The position numbers and the translations under genes were made by a program. From NCBI RefSeq assembly GCF_001591965.1, contig NZ_BCVX01000012.1:1-64000 (forward strand): a DNA stretch of 64,000 nucleotides. The letters are read 5' to 3'. The stretch is from Lysinibacillus odysseyi 34hs-1 = NBRC 100172 (GTDB lineage: Bacteria; Bacillota; Bacilli; Bacillales_A; Planococcaceae). Shown one piece after another: positions 52,502 to 62,593 of the stretch; the first letter of the stretch is position 1, and every line of letters starts with the position of its first letter. The notes under the pieces are model-generated. The model was not told the DNA's origin. It ran no database searches and worked only from the letters and a program-made list of their open reading frames with translations.

Positions 52502-52553
52502 TGTTAATTTCCTCCTTGATTGTGGTTGTAACGGGTTAAACCTCCCACGAATA

Positions 52554-52584
52554 AAGGTTGCGCACCGTTAAGTGCAGCAACCTT
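52554..52584 (-). other. Hairpin between rplK and rplA
   Basis: AAGGTTGC and GCAACCTT form a perfect 8-bp outer stem with an inner GCAC/GGTGC pairing. No T run follows, so it is not a classical terminator; L1 or a ribonuclease may be the partner. Confidence 0.5.
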
Positions 52585-52621
52585 CCAAAAAACAAATACA
52601 TCATCAAGTGAATAGATGGGA

Positions 52622-53047
52622 TTAGTCTTCGATAGTAATACCCATGCTTCGTGCAGTACCTTCAACCATCGCCATTGCAGCTTCTACAGATGCAGCGTTC
52701 AGGTCTGGCATTTTTTGTTCAGCGATTTCGCGAACTTTATCACGTTTAACCGTTGCAACTTTCTTACGGTTTGGTTCACCAGATCCAGATTGGATACCAG
52801 CAGCTACTTTTAATAGTACTGCAGCCGGTGGAGTTTTTGTAATGAAAGTGAATGAACGGTCTTCAAATACTGAAATTTCAACCGGAATAATTAGACCAGC
52901 TTGATCAGCAGTACGTGCATTGAATTCTTTACAGAATCCCATAATGTTTACACCTGCTTGACCTAGTGCAGGACCAACCGGTGGAGCTGGGTTAGCTTTA
53001 CCAGCAGGAATTTGAAGTTTTACAACTTTAATAACTTTTTTAGCCAC
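52622..53047 (-). CDS. rplK: 50S ribosomal protein L11
   Basis: L11 of 141 residues, part of the GTPase-associated centre and needed for RelA activation. GTG at 53047 ([20 protein letters not shown]) follows GGAGGTGTGTCTC and matches the family; a GTG three codons upstream lies too close to the ribosome binding site. Conserved [19 protein letters not shown] is present. Confidence 0.97.
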   Translation of the reverse strand: MAKKVIKVVKLQIPAGKANPAPPVGPALGQAGVNIMGFCKEFNARTADQAGLIIPVEISVFEDRSFTFITKTPPAAVLLKVAAGIQSGSGEPNRKKVATVKRDKVREIAEQKMPDLNAASVEAAMAMVEGTARSMGITIED

Positions 53048-53100
53048 GAGACACACCTCCTTAAGTCCGTGATGTGGTCATAGGGTTGCCCCTCCCACTC
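53048..53100 (-). promoter_or_regulatory. Conserved-looking leader of rplK
   Basis: The 5' leader on the minus strand has GTGGGAGGGGCAACCC then TATGACCACATCACGGACT ahead of the ribosome binding site. GGGGC/ACCC-type and GTGG/CCAC pairings are possible. I recall a very similar block before rplK in other Bacillales, so it may be an L11 autoregulatory site; this was not checked. Confidence 0.4.
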
Positions 53101-53222
53101 AATATCTGTCTGTCGGCTTAAATCCGATAACATTAAACATTTATCTATCACACTGAATAAATTGACAGTCTGACCTATGAAATGATAACACTTTTATTTC
53201 ATTCACGCAAGTAGAAATGATT

Positions 53223-53762
53223 CTATATTTTGCGAATTTGGGCAAAATCCAGTTCCATCTTTGTTTCGCGACCAAACATATCAACCGATACTTTTATTTT
53301 ACCCTTTTCTATATCAATTTCCTCTACTCTGCCTTGGAAGTGGGCAAACGGTCCTTCTAGTACTTCCACTACCTCACCGACCGTCACAGCAATTTCACCG
53401 ATAGCTGTCTCGTTCATGCCCATCTGTGCAAGCAGACGTTCTGCTTCTTCCGGAAGAAGAGGTGTCGGCTTTGCCCCTCCGCCTGATGAACCGATAAACC
53501 CTGTTACACCCGGCGTGTTGCGTACTACATACCAAGAATCATCTGTCATGATCAGTTCCACCAGCACGTAACCTGGGAAAACCTTTCTCATAACCTTTTT
53601 CTTCTTGCCATCTTCTTTAATATCGATTTCTTCATGCTCAGGTACGATTACTCGGAAGATCTTATCCTGCATACCCATTGTTTCTACACGTTTCTCTAGG
53701 TTTGCCTTCACTCGGTTTTCGTAACCTGAATAAGTATGCACTACATACCAATTTTTCTCCAT
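53223..53762 (-). CDS. nusG: Transcription factor NusG
   Basis: NusG of 179 residues, a pausing/processivity factor bound to RNA polymerase. The NGN domain starts WYVVHTYSGYENRVKANLE and includes FPGYVLVELIMTD and VRNTPGVTGFIG; the KOW domain is at about residues 125-175 (VGEVVEVLEGPFAHFQGRVEEI). It follows secE with a terminator-like hairpin between the two. Confidence 0.98.
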   Translation of the reverse strand: MEKNWYVVHTYSGYENRVKANLEKRVETMGMQDKIFRVIVPEHEEIDIKEDGKKKKVMRKVFPGYVLVELIMTDDSWYVVRNTPGVTGFIGSSGGGAKPTPLLPEEAERLLAQMGMNETAIGEIAVTVGEVVEVLEGPFAHFQGRVEEIDIEKGKIKVSVDMFGRETKMELDFAQIRKI

Positions 53763-53838
53763 AGACTCTGGACTATTCGTCCGTCCCTCCTTCTATTCCT
53801 TGTGATGCCATTGCTACACAAATTTTCGCCAAATGAAA

Positions 53839-53866
53839 AAACCCGTTATTTTAAGCAGACGGGCTA
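53839..53866 (-). terminator. Terminator-like hairpin between secE and nusG
   Basis: AGCCCGT and ACGGGTT pair over 7 bp with a 12-nt loop, followed by six T residues on the minus strand. It sits 20 nt after secE. Confidence 0.6.
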
Positions 53867-53885
53867 TTTCATCAATATACTATTA

Positions 53886-54071
53886 TTATAGTTCCAAGAA
53901 CCAACGTAACGCCTCGGAAACACCTAAATCCACTACCGTAAAGTATAGAGCTGCAAAAATAACAGTGATAATAACGACGACTGTATACTTTGTTAACTCT
54001 TTACTTTTAGGCCAGCTCGTTTTACGCATTTCTGAGCCAACTTCACTTAAAAAGCCTGTAATTTTGCTCAT
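53886..54071 (-). CDS. secE: Protein translocase subunit SecE
   Basis: SecE in its short, single-span form of 61 residues: an amphipathic helix with EMRKTSWPKSKELTKYT followed by one membrane helix (about residues 32-52). It clamps SecY, encoded elsewhere in this window. Between rpmGB and nusG as usual. Confidence 0.96.
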   Translation of the reverse strand: MSKITGFLSEVGSEMRKTSWPKSKELTKYTVVVIITVIFAALYFTVVDLGVSEALRWFLEL

Positions 54072-54125
54072 TTTTCAGCTTAACCTCCGAACAAATCGTA
54101 TCTTTAAATCAAATCATCAATTAAT

Positions 54126-54275
54126 TTATAACGTCTGCTTGTGCACGGTATGTTCATTACAATGCGTACAAAACTTTTTCAGTTCTAAACGCTGTGCTTC
54201 ATTGCTCGATTTCGCCGGCATCGAATAATTTCGAGAGCCGCATTTCTCACAACTTAAAATGACCTTCTTTGCCAT
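54126..54275 (-). CDS. rpmGB: 50S ribosomal protein L33, zinc-binding type
   Basis: A 49-residue protein from ATG at 54275 to TAA at 54126. It begins [19 protein letters not shown] and has two CxxC pairs (CEKC and CTHC), so it is the zinc-binding form. It lies directly before secE-nusG, as in B. subtilis, after an AGGTGGTT ribosome binding site. Confidence 0.96.
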   Translation of the reverse strand: MAKKVILSCEKCGSRNYSMPAKSSNEAQRLELKKFCTHCNEHTVHKQTL

Positions 54276-54309
54276 GTAAACCACCTATTCTCGGCATTAT
54301 GTCTAGTCA

Positions 54310-54338
54310 AGACTACCACCTAATATACGTACTGTCAA
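54310..54338 (-). promoter_or_regulatory. Candidate promoter of rpmGB-secE-nusG
   Basis: A perfect -35 TTGACA (54333-54338) and a weak -10 TAGTCT (54310-54315) are spaced by 17 bp. The start would be near 54303, some 30 nt before rpmGB. Confidence 0.5.
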
Positions 54339-54438
54339 CAAGCGGCATGCCTTCAAACATTGGCAACGCAGCTTTCAAAAGGCAGAGTAAACATCGGGGA
54401 TAAAAGAACAAAAATTAGTCTCCTGCTGCCAAAAAGAG

Positions 54439-55095
54439 CTAAAACAACTCACCATATTCCAAATGACGCTCCAGCTTGCGTTTTACCCGCTGCAGGGCGT
54501 TGTCAATCGATTTTACATGGCGGTTTAATAATTCAGAGATTTCGTTATAGGAGCGTCCTTCCAGATAAAGAGCAAGCACCTGCTGTTCAAGCTCGCTCAG
54601 CACCTCACTCATTTTCCCTTCCAGTCTACTATACTCTTCTCTATTAATCATTAAATGCTCGGGATTATCAGATAGCGGGCTAATGATAATATCCATCAAT
54701 GTCCGCTCTGATTCCTCATCATAGATTGGCTTATCAAGCGAAATATATGAATTTAACGGTATATGTTTCTGCCGGGTAGCTGTCTTGATAGCCGTGATAA
54801 TTTGGCGCGTTATGCATAGTTCAGCAAACGCCCGGAATGAAGCAAGCTTGTCCCCGCGGAAATCCCGGATAGACTTATATAGTCCAATCATCCCCTCTTG
54901 GATAATGTCCTCCTTGTCCGCTCCGATCAAGAAATAGGACCGTGCCTTCACTTTTACAAAAAGACGATATTTTGTAATTAAATAATCTAACGCATCTGTA
55001 TTGCCTAAATGAACCTGTTCTACAAGTTCCTCATCTGACAGTTCTTCAAAGTGCTGTGCGACTTGCAATTTTTCGCTTTTAAGCAATATTCTCAC
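54439..55095 (-). CDS. sigH: RNA polymerase sigma-H factor
   Basis: SigH drives early stationary-phase and sporulation genes. The 218-residue protein has the B. subtilis length. Region 2 contains ALDYLITKYRLFVKVKARSYFL and the -10 recognition part TSFRAFAELCITRQIITAIK-like (here ASFRAFAELCITRQ), and region 4 has LEGRSYNEISELLNRHVKSID for the -35. It follows rae1 by about 60 bp and ends before the rpmGB promoter. Confidence 0.96.
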   Translation of the reverse strand: MRILLKSEKLQVAQHFEELSDEELVEQVHLGNTDALDYLITKYRLFVKVKARSYFLIGADKEDIIQEGMIGLYKSIRDFRGDKLASFRAFAELCITRQIITAIKTATRQKHIPLNSYISLDKPIYDEESERTLMDIIISPLSDNPEHLMINREEYSRLEGKMSEVLSELEQQVLALYLEGRSYNEISELLNRHVKSIDNALQRVKRKLERHLEYGELF

Positions 55096-55155
55096 CCCAG
55101 TACGCCAGAATCATTAGAAATAGTATAATAGAATTGGAAAATAACGGTCAATAAA

Positions 55156-55668
55156 TTATTTTAATCCTCTACGCCACTTTTCTAGTGTTAAAGCAATATC
55201 ATCCGGCAGCTGAATGCGGCTGGATGGCCTGCCACTTTGTGTTTCCTTTACTTTTTGAGAAATATTTGTCCGAATAATATCAAGTTCAATTTCAAGCTCT
55301 CTTGCAGATTTCCTTAACGCGCCATGACCAAAGACAACATTCTGTTCCGTCATGTCCGATGTTGCTACATGAATTTGGATTTTACGTCCTTTTAATTCTG
55401 TTGAAAGCTTCTCAATACGCTCGTCCGCCGTCTCGTTTTTCCGTGTATAAATGACTTCTACCTCATGCTGTAAATATAGCTGTTCTGTCCCGGGTACAAG
55501 GTGGGCGTCAAACACTACGATGACGCGCCAGCCCTTCACTGCCTTATATTCCGCCATCAGCTCTACCAATCGGTCACGCGCATCCTCGAAGTGCTCATCC
55601 CGCAGAGGGCGCAGCTCCTTCCACGCCCCAATCATGTTGTAGCCATCTACCAGCAAAATATTTTGCAT
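55156..55668 (-). CDS. rae1: Ribosome-associated endoribonuclease Rae1 (YacP, NYN domain)
   Basis: Rae1 cleaves mRNA in the ribosomal A site in B. subtilis. The 170-residue protein has the NYN/PIN-like start ILLVDGYNMIGAW with the catalytic Asp, and VIVVFDAHLVPG with the second Asp, then TSDMTEQNVVFGHGA. It begins 5 bp after rlmB, in the operon cysS-mrnC-rlmB-rae1. Confidence 0.92.
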   Translation of the reverse strand: MQNILLVDGYNMIGAWKELRPLRDEHFEDARDRLVELMAEYKAVKGWRVIVVFDAHLVPGTEQLYLQHEVEVIYTRKNETADERIEKLSTELKGRKIQIHVATSDMTEQNVVFGHGALRKSARELEIELDIIRTNISQKVKETQSGRPSSRIQLPDDIALTLEKWRRGLK

Positions 55669-55673
55669 ATCTG

Positions 55674-56426
55674 TTATCCGTTCTGATCTTGACGCTTGCG
55701 ATATACCTCGTACATGAGAAGCGCCGCAGCTACAGAGGCATTCAGCGAGGTAACATGTCCAATCATTGGAAGGTGGTAAAGGAAATCACATTTCTTTTTC
55801 AGTAATGAGCTCATTCCCTTCCCTTCGCTTCCAATAATAATCGCAAGCGGCAGAGTTGCGTCCATTTTGCGATAATCGGCAGAGCCCTTCGCATCTGTAC
55901 CGGCAATCCATACACCGCGCTCTTTTAGTTCATCCACCGTCTGAGATAAGTTCGTCACCCTTACGACAGGAACATGTTCAATTGCACCTGTCGAGGCCTT
56001 GGCTACCACAGCCGTCAACCCGACCGCACGACGCTTTGGAATAATGATGCCATGTACACCAATTGCATCTGCTGTACGCATAATCGACCCTAGGTTATGA
56101 GGGTCTTCCAATTCATCTAAAATTAAGAAGAAAGGATCTTCCTTTTTCTTTTGCGCCGCTGTAAACAGATCTTCCAATTCAGCATATTGATAAGCGGCAA
56201 CAGATGCAACAATTCCTTGATGGTTTGCATCTGTCAGTTGATCAACCTTTTTCTTTGGTACGAACTGTACAAGAACGCCCCGCTCTCTAGCCAAATCCAG
56301 TAGTTCGTTAACCCCTGTTTTCTTTACGCCCTCTGCAATCCATAATTTATTTATTTCACGACCTGAACGAAGCGCTTCTAATACCGGATTTTTTCCTGCG
56401 ATCATTTCGCCATTTTGTTCCGTCAT
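55674..56426 (-). CDS. rlmB: 23S rRNA 2'-O-methyltransferase RlmB-like (YacO)
   Basis: A 250-residue SPOUT methyltransferase. The N-terminal L7Ae-like substrate-binding domain ([18 protein letters not shown]) precedes the trefoil-knot domain with motifs [28 protein letters not shown] and [13 protein letters not shown]. The family methylates G2251 of 23S rRNA. It overlaps closely with mrnC (3-bp gap). Confidence 0.93.
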   Translation of the reverse strand: MTEQNGEMIAGKNPVLEALRSGREINKLWIAEGVKKTGVNELLDLARERGVLVQFVPKKKVDQLTDANHQGIVASVAAYQYAELEDLFTAAQKKKEDPFFLILDELEDPHNLGSIMRTADAIGVHGIIIPKRRAVGLTAVVAKASTGAIEHVPVVRVTNLSQTVDELKERGVWIAGTDAKGSADYRKMDATLPLAIIIGSEGKGMSSLLKKKCDFLYHLPMIGHVTSLNASVAAALLMYEVYRKRQDQNG

Positions 56427-56429
56427 CTC

Positions 56430-56843
56430 CTACACTCCCTTCTGCTGCTCAATGATATTTATTGCGTAATCGATGATTTGGTCTGCACGTTCTGTTTGTT
56501 TTAGTAGATATAAATATCCTAATACCGCCTCAAACCCGGAGCTGTTGCGATATGTTTGGACATCTGTATTTTTTGGTACTGTTCCCGACTTGGCATTGCG
56601 GCCTCGCCGGAAGACAGAGAGCTCCTCTTCCGTTAAAAATTCTTCTTCCATCATTTGATGAACGATGAATGATTGGGCTTTTGCCGATACATATTTTGTC
56701 GCTTCCTTATGCAGCGTATTCGGTTTTACACGTCCTGCCAGCAGAAGGTGCTCACGGACTCTTTGCTCAAGTACGGCATCTCCCATATAGGCAAGTGCTA
56801 AAGCATTTAATTGCCTTACATCTTCAGGTCGAAGTTTCATCAT
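56430..56843 (-). CDS. mrnC: Mini-ribonuclease III
   Basis: Mini-III (137 residues) has an RNase III catalytic domain without a dsRNA-binding domain and matures 23S rRNA. The catalytic motif is [19 protein letters not shown], with the metal ligand Asp at about residue 22. Three bp after cysS. It is short, as expected for the family. Confidence 0.95.
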   Translation of the reverse strand: MMKLRPEDVRQLNALALAYMGDAVLEQRVREHLLLAGRVKPNTLHKEATKYVSAKAQSFIVHQMMEEEFLTEEELSVFRRGRNAKSGTVPKNTDVQTYRNSSGFEAVLGYLYLLKQTERADQIIDYAINIIEQQKGV

Positions 56844-56846
56844 AGG

Positions 56847-58247
56847 TTACCCTCGTTTCCAACGTGTGCCCTGGCGAGTATCCTCCAGTATGATATTCAT
56901 ACTTAACAGTTGGTCACGAATTTCATCTGAACGGGCAAAATCCCGGTTTTTGCGTGCTTGGTTCCGCTCTTCTATTAACGCCTCGATTTCTTCATCCAGC
57001 AGTTCAACTTCAGAGGAAAATACAATACCGAGGACATTTCCGAGCTTATCGAATGTATTAATAAAGGCCTGCAGGACAGCTGCCTCTGTATTTGGTTCAT
57101 TCAAATAAGTATTGGCAAGACGCGCTAATTCAAATAAAACAGAGATGGCATTTGCCGTGTTGAAATCATCATTCATTGCTGCTTCAAACTGGCCTTTTAC
57201 CTCTGCAATCTTCGTTAACCATTCATCGCCGCTTTCGCCAAGGCCAGCCGTTGCTGTCAGACGGTGCTGTACATTCGTATAAGCTGTACGCAGCCGTTCC
57301 AGCCCCGCTTGTGCTGCTTCCACTAAATCCTGGGCAAAGTTAATCGGATGGCGGTAATGGACACTTAGCATGAAGAAACGCAGCACTTGTGGATCAATCT
57401 GCTTACGTATGTCGTTTACCAATACGAAATTCCCGAGAGATTTTGACATCTTTTCATTATCAATATTAATATAACCGTTATGCATCCAGTACCGGGCAAA
57501 GGTTTTATCTGTATGAGCCTCAGACTGGGCGATTTCATTTTCATGATGCGGGAATGTTAAATCCTGTCCGCCTGCATGAATATCAATTGTATCACCTAAA
57601 TGCTCACGGGCCATTACTGAACATTCAATATGCCAGCCCGGGCGCCCCTCACCCCACGGGCTCACCCATTTAATCTCGCCTGGTTTAGCTGCCTTCCATA
57701 GCGCAAAGTCAAGCGGATCTTCTTTTTTCTCTCCTGCTTCAATGCGGGCACCTACTTTTAAATCATCAATGGATTGGTGACTAAGCTTCCCATACCCATC
57801 AAATTTTCGTGTACGGTAGTATACGTCGCCTTGAGATTCATATGCATAGCCCTTATCGATTAGAACTTGGATAAACGCAATAATATCATCCATATGCTCT
57901 GTTACCCGAGGGTGAACATCAGCCTTTTGGCACCCAAGAGCTGTAATGTCCTCAAAATAAGCCGCAATGAACCGCTCCGTTAATTCGAATACTTCTTCTC
58001 CCAGCTCATTCGCTGCTTTAATAATTTTATCGTCTACATCCGTAAAGTTAGAAACAAACTTTACGTCATAGCCTGCGTATTGCAAATAGCGGCGTACCGT
58101 ATCATATACAATGACCGGGCGTGAATTACCTATATGAATATAATTGTAGACAGTCGGGCCACATACATACATTTTTACTTTTCCCTCTTCTAAAGGGATA
58201 AATTCTTCCTTCTGCCGGGTTAACGAGTTAAAAATTTGAATACTCAT
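56847..58247 (-). CDS. cysS: Cysteinyl-tRNA synthetase
   Basis: CysRS charges tRNA-Cys. ATG at 58247 gives 466 residues ([15 protein letters not shown]), as in B. subtilis; an ATG one codon upstream is closer to the ribosome binding site. HIGH motif HIGNSRP (about residue 37), zinc ligands in CGPTVYN, WHIECS and HHENE, and KMSKS in [10 protein letters not shown] are all present. It is controlled by the T-box upstream. In B. subtilis cysE precedes it; here it is absent. Confidence 0.98.
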   Translation of the reverse strand: MSIQIFNSLTRQKEEFIPLEEGKVKMYVCGPTVYNYIHIGNSRPVIVYDTVRRYLQYAGYDVKFVSNFTDVDDKIIKAANELGEEVFELTERFIAAYFEDITALGCQKADVHPRVTEHMDDIIAFIQVLIDKGYAYESQGDVYYRTRKFDGYGKLSHQSIDDLKVGARIEAGEKKEDPLDFALWKAAKPGEIKWVSPWGEGRPGWHIECSVMAREHLGDTIDIHAGGQDLTFPHHENEIAQSEAHTDKTFARYWMHNGYINIDNEKMSKSLGNFVLVNDIRKQIDPQVLRFFMLSVHYRHPINFAQDLVEAAQAGLERLRTAYTNVQHRLTATAGLGESGDEWLTKIAEVKGQFEAAMNDDFNTANAISVLFELARLANTYLNEPNTEAAVLQAFINTFDKLGNVLGIVFSSEVELLDEEIEALIEERNQARKNRDFARSDEIRDQLLSMNIILEDTRQGTRWKRG

Positions 58248-58412
58248 CATTTTTCCTCCTTTTTATTATGCATTCCTTTATAAATCCTCTATTACGGCTT
58301 CTACTGCTGCACATTGGCCGCCTGAAGGATTTCATTTGGGGTAACTTCTACCTCTTTTAAGGCCGTATTCCTATCTGTTTTTATACCCGCCTAACAATCG
58401 CCTATTTTTTGG

Positions 58413-58700
58413 TAATAAAAAAGCGTCTCTGTCATCTTTTAATGACAGAGACGCTTATATAGCGCGGTTCCACTCTGAATTGAAGGTTTCCCTTCCACTT
58501 TCCTGTCCGGTAACGGGAACAACTCGACCTGCCTACTTCTGTTCGGCAAAGTGCTCAAAGGTGCATTTCCACAAAGCGGGTTTAGACTACTTTCAGCCGG
58601 TGATAGTCCTCTCTACTAAACCCTTTTCTTTTGTGTACTTCTCCTTCTCCACGCTTTTTCAACCAAGTATTACCTCGGCTTATTATATTCATTACGATGT
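58413..58700 (-). ncRNA. T-box riboswitch (cysteine) upstream of cysS
   Basis: On the minus strand, stem I starts with GCGTGGAGAAGGAGAAGTACA and its 3' arm carries the specifier-loop triplet TGC (58563-58565), a Cys codon. The T-box sequence AGAGTGGAACCGCG (58467-58480) presents UGGA, which pairs with a UCCA tRNA end; tRNA-Cys has U at that discriminator position. The terminator is a perfect stem, AAGCGTCTCTGTCAT with ATGACAGAGACGCTT, then TTTTTATT (58413-58456). Uncharged tRNA-Cys would favour readthrough into cysS. Confidence 0.93.
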
Positions 58701-58709
58701 ACATTCATT

Positions 58710-58737
58710 TTACATAAGTTTATGCAAAAATCAATAG
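58710..58737 (-). promoter_or_regulatory. Candidate promoter of the cysS T-box transcript
   Basis: TTGATT (-35) and TAAAAT (-10) are spaced by 16 bp on the minus strand, just before the start of stem I and just inside the end of gltX. Confidence 0.45.
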
Positions 58738-58746
58738 TCGGGCTTC

Positions 58747-60207
58747 TTAGCCTGCAAACTTTTCTACCCGGGCAATCACTTTTTCTTTTCCGATTAACGC
58801 AATCGCATTAGGAAGCTCCGGACCATGTGTTTGTCCTGTCGTCACGACGCGGATTGGCATGAATAGATTCTTACCTTTTGCACCTGTTTCTTTTTGTACT
58901 GCTTTAATTGCTGCCTTAATCGAATCAGCATCAACCGTTTCCAATGCTTCAAGCTGCGCTTTAAACGCTGACATTACAGCAGGCACCTGCTCTCCTGCCA
59001 ATACTTCCTTCGCTTCGTCATTGTATTCAATTTCTTCTGTAAAGAATAGGCTTGACAGCTCAACGATTTCTGCACCATAGCTCATTTGCTCATGGTACAA
59101 CGCAATCAGGTCAGCCGCCCATTTACGCTGCTCTTCTGTCAGTTCTTCTGGAAGCAGTTCCGCCTTTTGAAGATGCGGTAAAGCCAGCTCCACTACTTCT
59201 TCTTGCGATAGTTTTTTGATGTATTGGTTATTCATCCAAGTAAGCTTTGTTTTATCAAACATTGATGGCGATTTAGATAATCGTTTTTCATCAAACAGCT
59301 TAACAAGCTCGTCATGTGAGAAAATTTCTTCTTCGCCTTCCGGTGACCAGCCAAGCAGTGCAAAGAAGTTAAACATCGCTTCCGGCAAATAGCCAAGTTC
59401 CTTGTATTGTGTAACGAACTGGATAATGGATTCATCACGTTTTGATAATTTTTTACGATCCTCATTTACGATTAATGTCATATGGCCGTATTGCGGGTAT
59501 TCCCAATTGAAAGCATCAAAAATCATCATTTGCTTTGGTGTATTGGATAAGTGCTCTTCCCCGCGGAATACATGAGTAATATCCATAAAGTGATCATCAA
59601 GTACAACCGCATAATTATATGTTGGAATGCCGTTTGCTTTGACAAGCACCCAATCACCAATATCTTTGGATTCGAATGACACTTCTCCACGTACAAGGTC
59701 ATTAAATTTATATGTGACACCTTCAGGAACACGAATACGGATTGTATAAGGTGTACCTTGCGCTTCTTTTGCTGCCACTTCTTCTGCTGTTAAATGGCGG
59801 CATTTGCCATCATAAGTCGGTGCAGCTACACCCTTTGCTTTCTGTGCTTCACGGGAAGCTTCAAGCTCTTCAGATGTACAGAAACATTTATAGGCAACCC
59901 CGCGCTCAAGCATTTCTTCTGCATGTTTTTTGTAAATATTGAGACGCTCCATTTGGCGATACGGAGCATATGGTCCACCGATATCAATTGACTCATCCGG
60001 AATAATGCCTAGCCAACGTAAATTATCTAATTGAGAAGCCTCGCCGCCTTCTACATTACGCTCAATATCCGTATCCTCAATACGGACAATAAACTTCCCG
60101 TTATGATGTTTTGCATATAAATAGTTGAACAACGCTGTGCGGGCACCGCCAATGTGTAAAAAACCTGTTGGCGATGGTGCATAACGAACGCGAACTTCTT
60201 TTATCAT
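58747..60207 (-). CDS. gltX: Glutamyl-tRNA synthetase
   Basis: GluRS of 486 residues. The class I signature [20 protein letters not shown] is at the N-terminus, and the KMSKS equivalent is KLSKRDESI (about residue 253). A CFC...C cluster near residue 107 fits a zinc-binding loop. Bacillales GluRS is non-discriminating and also charges tRNA-Gln, whose Glu is amidated by GatCAB. Order ispF-gltX-cysS follows B. subtilis. Confidence 0.98.
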   Translation of the reverse strand: MIKEVRVRYAPSPTGFLHIGGARTALFNYLYAKHHNGKFIVRIEDTDIERNVEGGEASQLDNLRWLGIIPDESIDIGGPYAPYRQMERLNIYKKHAEEMLERGVAYKCFCTSEELEASREAQKAKGVAAPTYDGKCRHLTAEEVAAKEAQGTPYTIRIRVPEGVTYKFNDLVRGEVSFESKDIGDWVLVKANGIPTYNYAVVLDDHFMDITHVFRGEEHLSNTPKQMMIFDAFNWEYPQYGHMTLIVNEDRKKLSKRDESIIQFVTQYKELGYLPEAMFNFFALLGWSPEGEEEIFSHDELVKLFDEKRLSKSPSMFDKTKLTWMNNQYIKKLSQEEVVELALPHLQKAELLPEELTEEQRKWAADLIALYHEQMSYGAEIVELSSLFFTEEIEYNDEAKEVLAGEQVPAVMSAFKAQLEALETVDADSIKAAIKAVQKETGAKGKNLFMPIRVVTTGQTHGPELPNAIALIGKEKVIARVEKFAG

Positions 60208-60284
60208 AAAAATTGCCTCCTAAATACTGTCTTGACGACCTTAAAATTTACTTTGTCCATTTTACCACTGCCATTTGTTAAATA

Positions 60285-60322
60285 AAAGTAGCGTGTGCCG
60301 AATTTCTTCCCAACACACGCGT
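60285..60322 (-). terminator. Terminator-like hairpin after ispF
   Basis: GCGTGTG and CACACGC form a perfect 7-bp stem with a loop of about 16 nt, followed by TACTTTTATTT. The T tract is interrupted, so efficiency is uncertain. Confidence 0.55.
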
Positions 60323-60326
60323 TTCA

Positions 60327-60803
60327 TTACTTTTTGATCAATAAAATCGTTGCCAATGAGGCAATTCCTTCTTCACGACCCGTGAAGCCGAGTTTTTCTG
60401 TCGTTGTCGCTTTCACATTTACTTGGGAAGGATCTGCATGCAATAATTCTGCAATGCGATTTTTAATCGGTTCAATATAAGGAGCCATTTTCGGACGCTG
60501 GGCAATAATCGTTGCATCTACATTTCCCAGTACGTACCCCTTCTCCTCTACCATTTTCCAAATATATTGTAAAAGCTTTGCTGAATCTGCATCTTTCCAC
60601 TCCGGATCTGTGTCCGGGAAGTGCCGGCCGATATCTCCTTCACCAATTGCTCCTAATGCTGCATCAGTAATCGTATGTAACAATACATCCGCATCCGAGT
60701 GGCCGAGCAAACCGCGATCATGCGGAATCTCAATGCCCCCCAAAATTAGTTTACGTCCTTCTGCAAACGCATGGACGTCATACCCTTGTCCTACACGAAA
60801 CAT
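60327..60803 (-). CDS. ispF: 2-C-methyl-D-erythritol 2,4-cyclodiphosphate synthase
   Basis: IspF makes MEcPP in the non-mevalonate isoprenoid pathway. The 158-residue protein has metal ligands in GYDVHAF (Asp 8, His 10) and the conserved [12 protein letters not shown], with the C-terminal [19 protein letters not shown]. It follows ispD by 10 bp; both act in the same pathway. Confidence 0.97.
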   Translation of the reverse strand: MFRVGQGYDVHAFAEGRKLILGGIEIPHDRGLLGHSDADVLLHTITDAALGAIGEGDIGRHFPDTDPEWKDADSAKLLQYIWKMVEEKGYVLGNVDATIIAQRPKMAPYIEPIKNRIAELLHADPSQVNVKATTTEKLGFTGREEGIASLATILLIKK

Positions 60804-60813
60804 ACATATCCTC

Positions 60814-61497
60814 CTACTTGGCTCTTGCCTTTAAAATAGCCTCGCCAAAAATTAAATCTTCCTGTGTTGTTATTTTAACATTATCATAGCTGCTCTCTAC
60901 GACATACACCTCATGGCCGAGGCGCTCTACTAGCATCGCTTCATCTGTACCTAAAAAGCCCACCTTCTCTGCTGCACCTTCCGCCTCTGCTAAAAGATTA
61001 AAACGGAATGCCTGTGGTGTTTGGATCATCCAAAGACTCTCCCGGTCGACCGTTTCCTTAATGATTCCTTCCCGCACAATTTTCATTGTGTCCTTCGCCC
61101 GTACGCCTGCAATCGCAGCACCTTTTTCATAAGCTGTATCAGCAAGCTTTTCGATAATCGGTGCTGTGATAAATGGCCGGGCTGCATCATGGACAAGAAC
61201 GATTTCCACATCCTTCATTTCCTTTAAGCAGGAATGAACAGAGTGCTGGCGTTCTGTGCCTCCGGTCGGCAAGCCTTTGATCTTTGTAATATTATATTTT
61301 GCTATCAACGATTGGATATAATCACGTTCTGTATCTTTCACGGCAAGCCAAATACCCGAGCATGCTTCATCCTGCTCAAAAACGAGCAATGTATGAATAA
61401 GGATGGGCTTATCCAAGAGTGTTAAAAAAAGCTTATTCTGTCCTGCGCCCATTCGCTTACCGCTCCCGGCTGCCGGTAGTACTACTTCATAATGCAC
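60814..61497 (-). CDS. ispD: 2-C-methyl-D-erythritol 4-phosphate cytidylyltransferase
   Basis: IspD (227 residues) transfers CMP to MEP. The nucleotide-binding loop is [12 protein letters not shown] (residues 6-17), with [26 protein letters not shown] and the end [11 protein letters not shown]. It lies between yacL and ispF in the usual cluster. Confidence 0.97.
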   Translation of the reverse strand: MHYEVVLPAAGSGKRMGAGQNKLFLTLLDKPILIHTLLVFEQDEACSGIWLAVKDTERDYIQSLIAKYNITKIKGLPTGGTERQHSVHSCLKEMKDVEIVLVHDAARPFITAPIIEKLADTAYEKGAAIAGVRAKDTMKIVREGIIKETVDRESLWMIQTPQAFRFNLLAEAEGAAEKVGFLGTDEAMLVERLGHEVYVVESSYDNVKITTQEDLIFGEAILKARAK

Positions 61498-61513
61498 CTT
61501 TTCACTTCCTACT

Positions 61514-62593
61514 CTAATCCTCTTTCGGCTTAGCGAAAATCATTCGCCCAGCAGATGTTTGCAGCACACTTGTAACTGTTACAGTAATTGCCTGCCCAAT
61601 ATAGGCACGGCCGCCCTCTACAACAATCATTGTTCCATCATCAAGATAAGCCACTCCTTGATTATGCTCTTTCCCATCTTTAATCACAACAACCTGCATA
61701 TCTTCACCAGGAATAACTACCGGCTTCACTGCATTAGCTAAATCATTAATATTCAGCACCTTCACCTGGTGAAGTTCACATACTTTATTTAAATTAAAAT
61801 CATTCGTTAAGATCTGGGCATCCATTTGCTTTGCAAGACGCACCAGCTTTAAATCGACCTCTGCTATATCGTCAAAATCTTCCTCGACAATGAGTACTTT
61901 AGACTGGCGTTCATCCTGTAGCCGCTTTAAAATATCCAGTCCCCGTCTTCCTCTTGTGCGCTTTAATGTATCCGAAGAATCAGCAATATGCTGCAGTTCA
62001 GTTAAGACGAATTGAGGAACAACTAGAACACCTTCCACAAAGCCGGTTTCCGAAATATCGGCTATGCGGCCGTCAATAATAACACTCGTATCAAGTAGCT
62101 TGTGGAATAGTTTTGCTTCCGGCTCTCCCTGTTTTTTCTTTGAAGACGACCCTGAACGTGTAAATAATTGCAGCAATTCATCACGTTTGTTAAACCCGAC
62201 CCGGAAGCCTAAATAGCCCAAAACGATTGAAAGTACAATTGGAAGGACTTCAAGCACTTCCGTGATAATCGGTAATTGGATTTTATTTATTGCAAAGCCT
62301 ATGAGTGATGCCACACTCAGTCCAATAATCAGACCAATTGTCCCAAAAAGTAAATCTCCAACAGGCAGTTTGAACAGCACTTCCTCCATCCAATTAATCA
62401 GCTTGACAAAGTAATCAGAAAGTACAAATGATAAAACAAATAATAGCAGTGCACCTAACAATACAGAGACATAGGCATTATTGATCCATGGATTGGATGA
62501 TAAATGAATGAATTCGTATAATGGCGGTAAAAAAGCAAGACCTAACGCCCCTCCGATAAATAAGAATGCAATCTGAATAACTCTCTTTAACAT
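61514..62593 (-). CDS. Membrane PIN-TRAM domain protein YacL
   Basis: This 359-residue protein has four N-terminal membrane helices (to about residue 130), a cytoplasmic PIN nuclease-like domain with acidic residues in KLLDTSVIIDGRIADI, LTELQHIADSSD and LTNDFNLNKV, and a C-terminal TRAM domain (VAYLDDGTMIVVEGGRAYIG), an RNA-binding fold. Family function is not settled. It precedes ispD by 16 bp. In B. subtilis disA lies immediately upstream; here a gap of almost 800 bp does. Confidence 0.9.
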   Translation of the reverse strand: MLKRVIQIAFLFIGGALGLAFLPPLYEFIHLSSNPWINNAYVSVLLGALLLFVLSFVLSDYFVKLINWMEEVLFKLPVGDLLFGTIGLIIGLSVASLIGFAINKIQLPIITEVLEVLPIVLSIVLGYLGFRVGFNKRDELLQLFTRSGSSSKKKQGEPEAKLFHKLLDTSVIIDGRIADISETGFVEGVLVVPQFVLTELQHIADSSDTLKRTRGRRGLDILKRLQDERQSKVLIVEEDFDDIAEVDLKLVRLAKQMDAQILTNDFNLNKVCELHQVKVLNINDLANAVKPVVIPGEDMQVVVIKDGKEHNQGVAYLDDGTMIVVEGGRAYIGQAITVTVTSVLQTSAGRMIFAKPKED

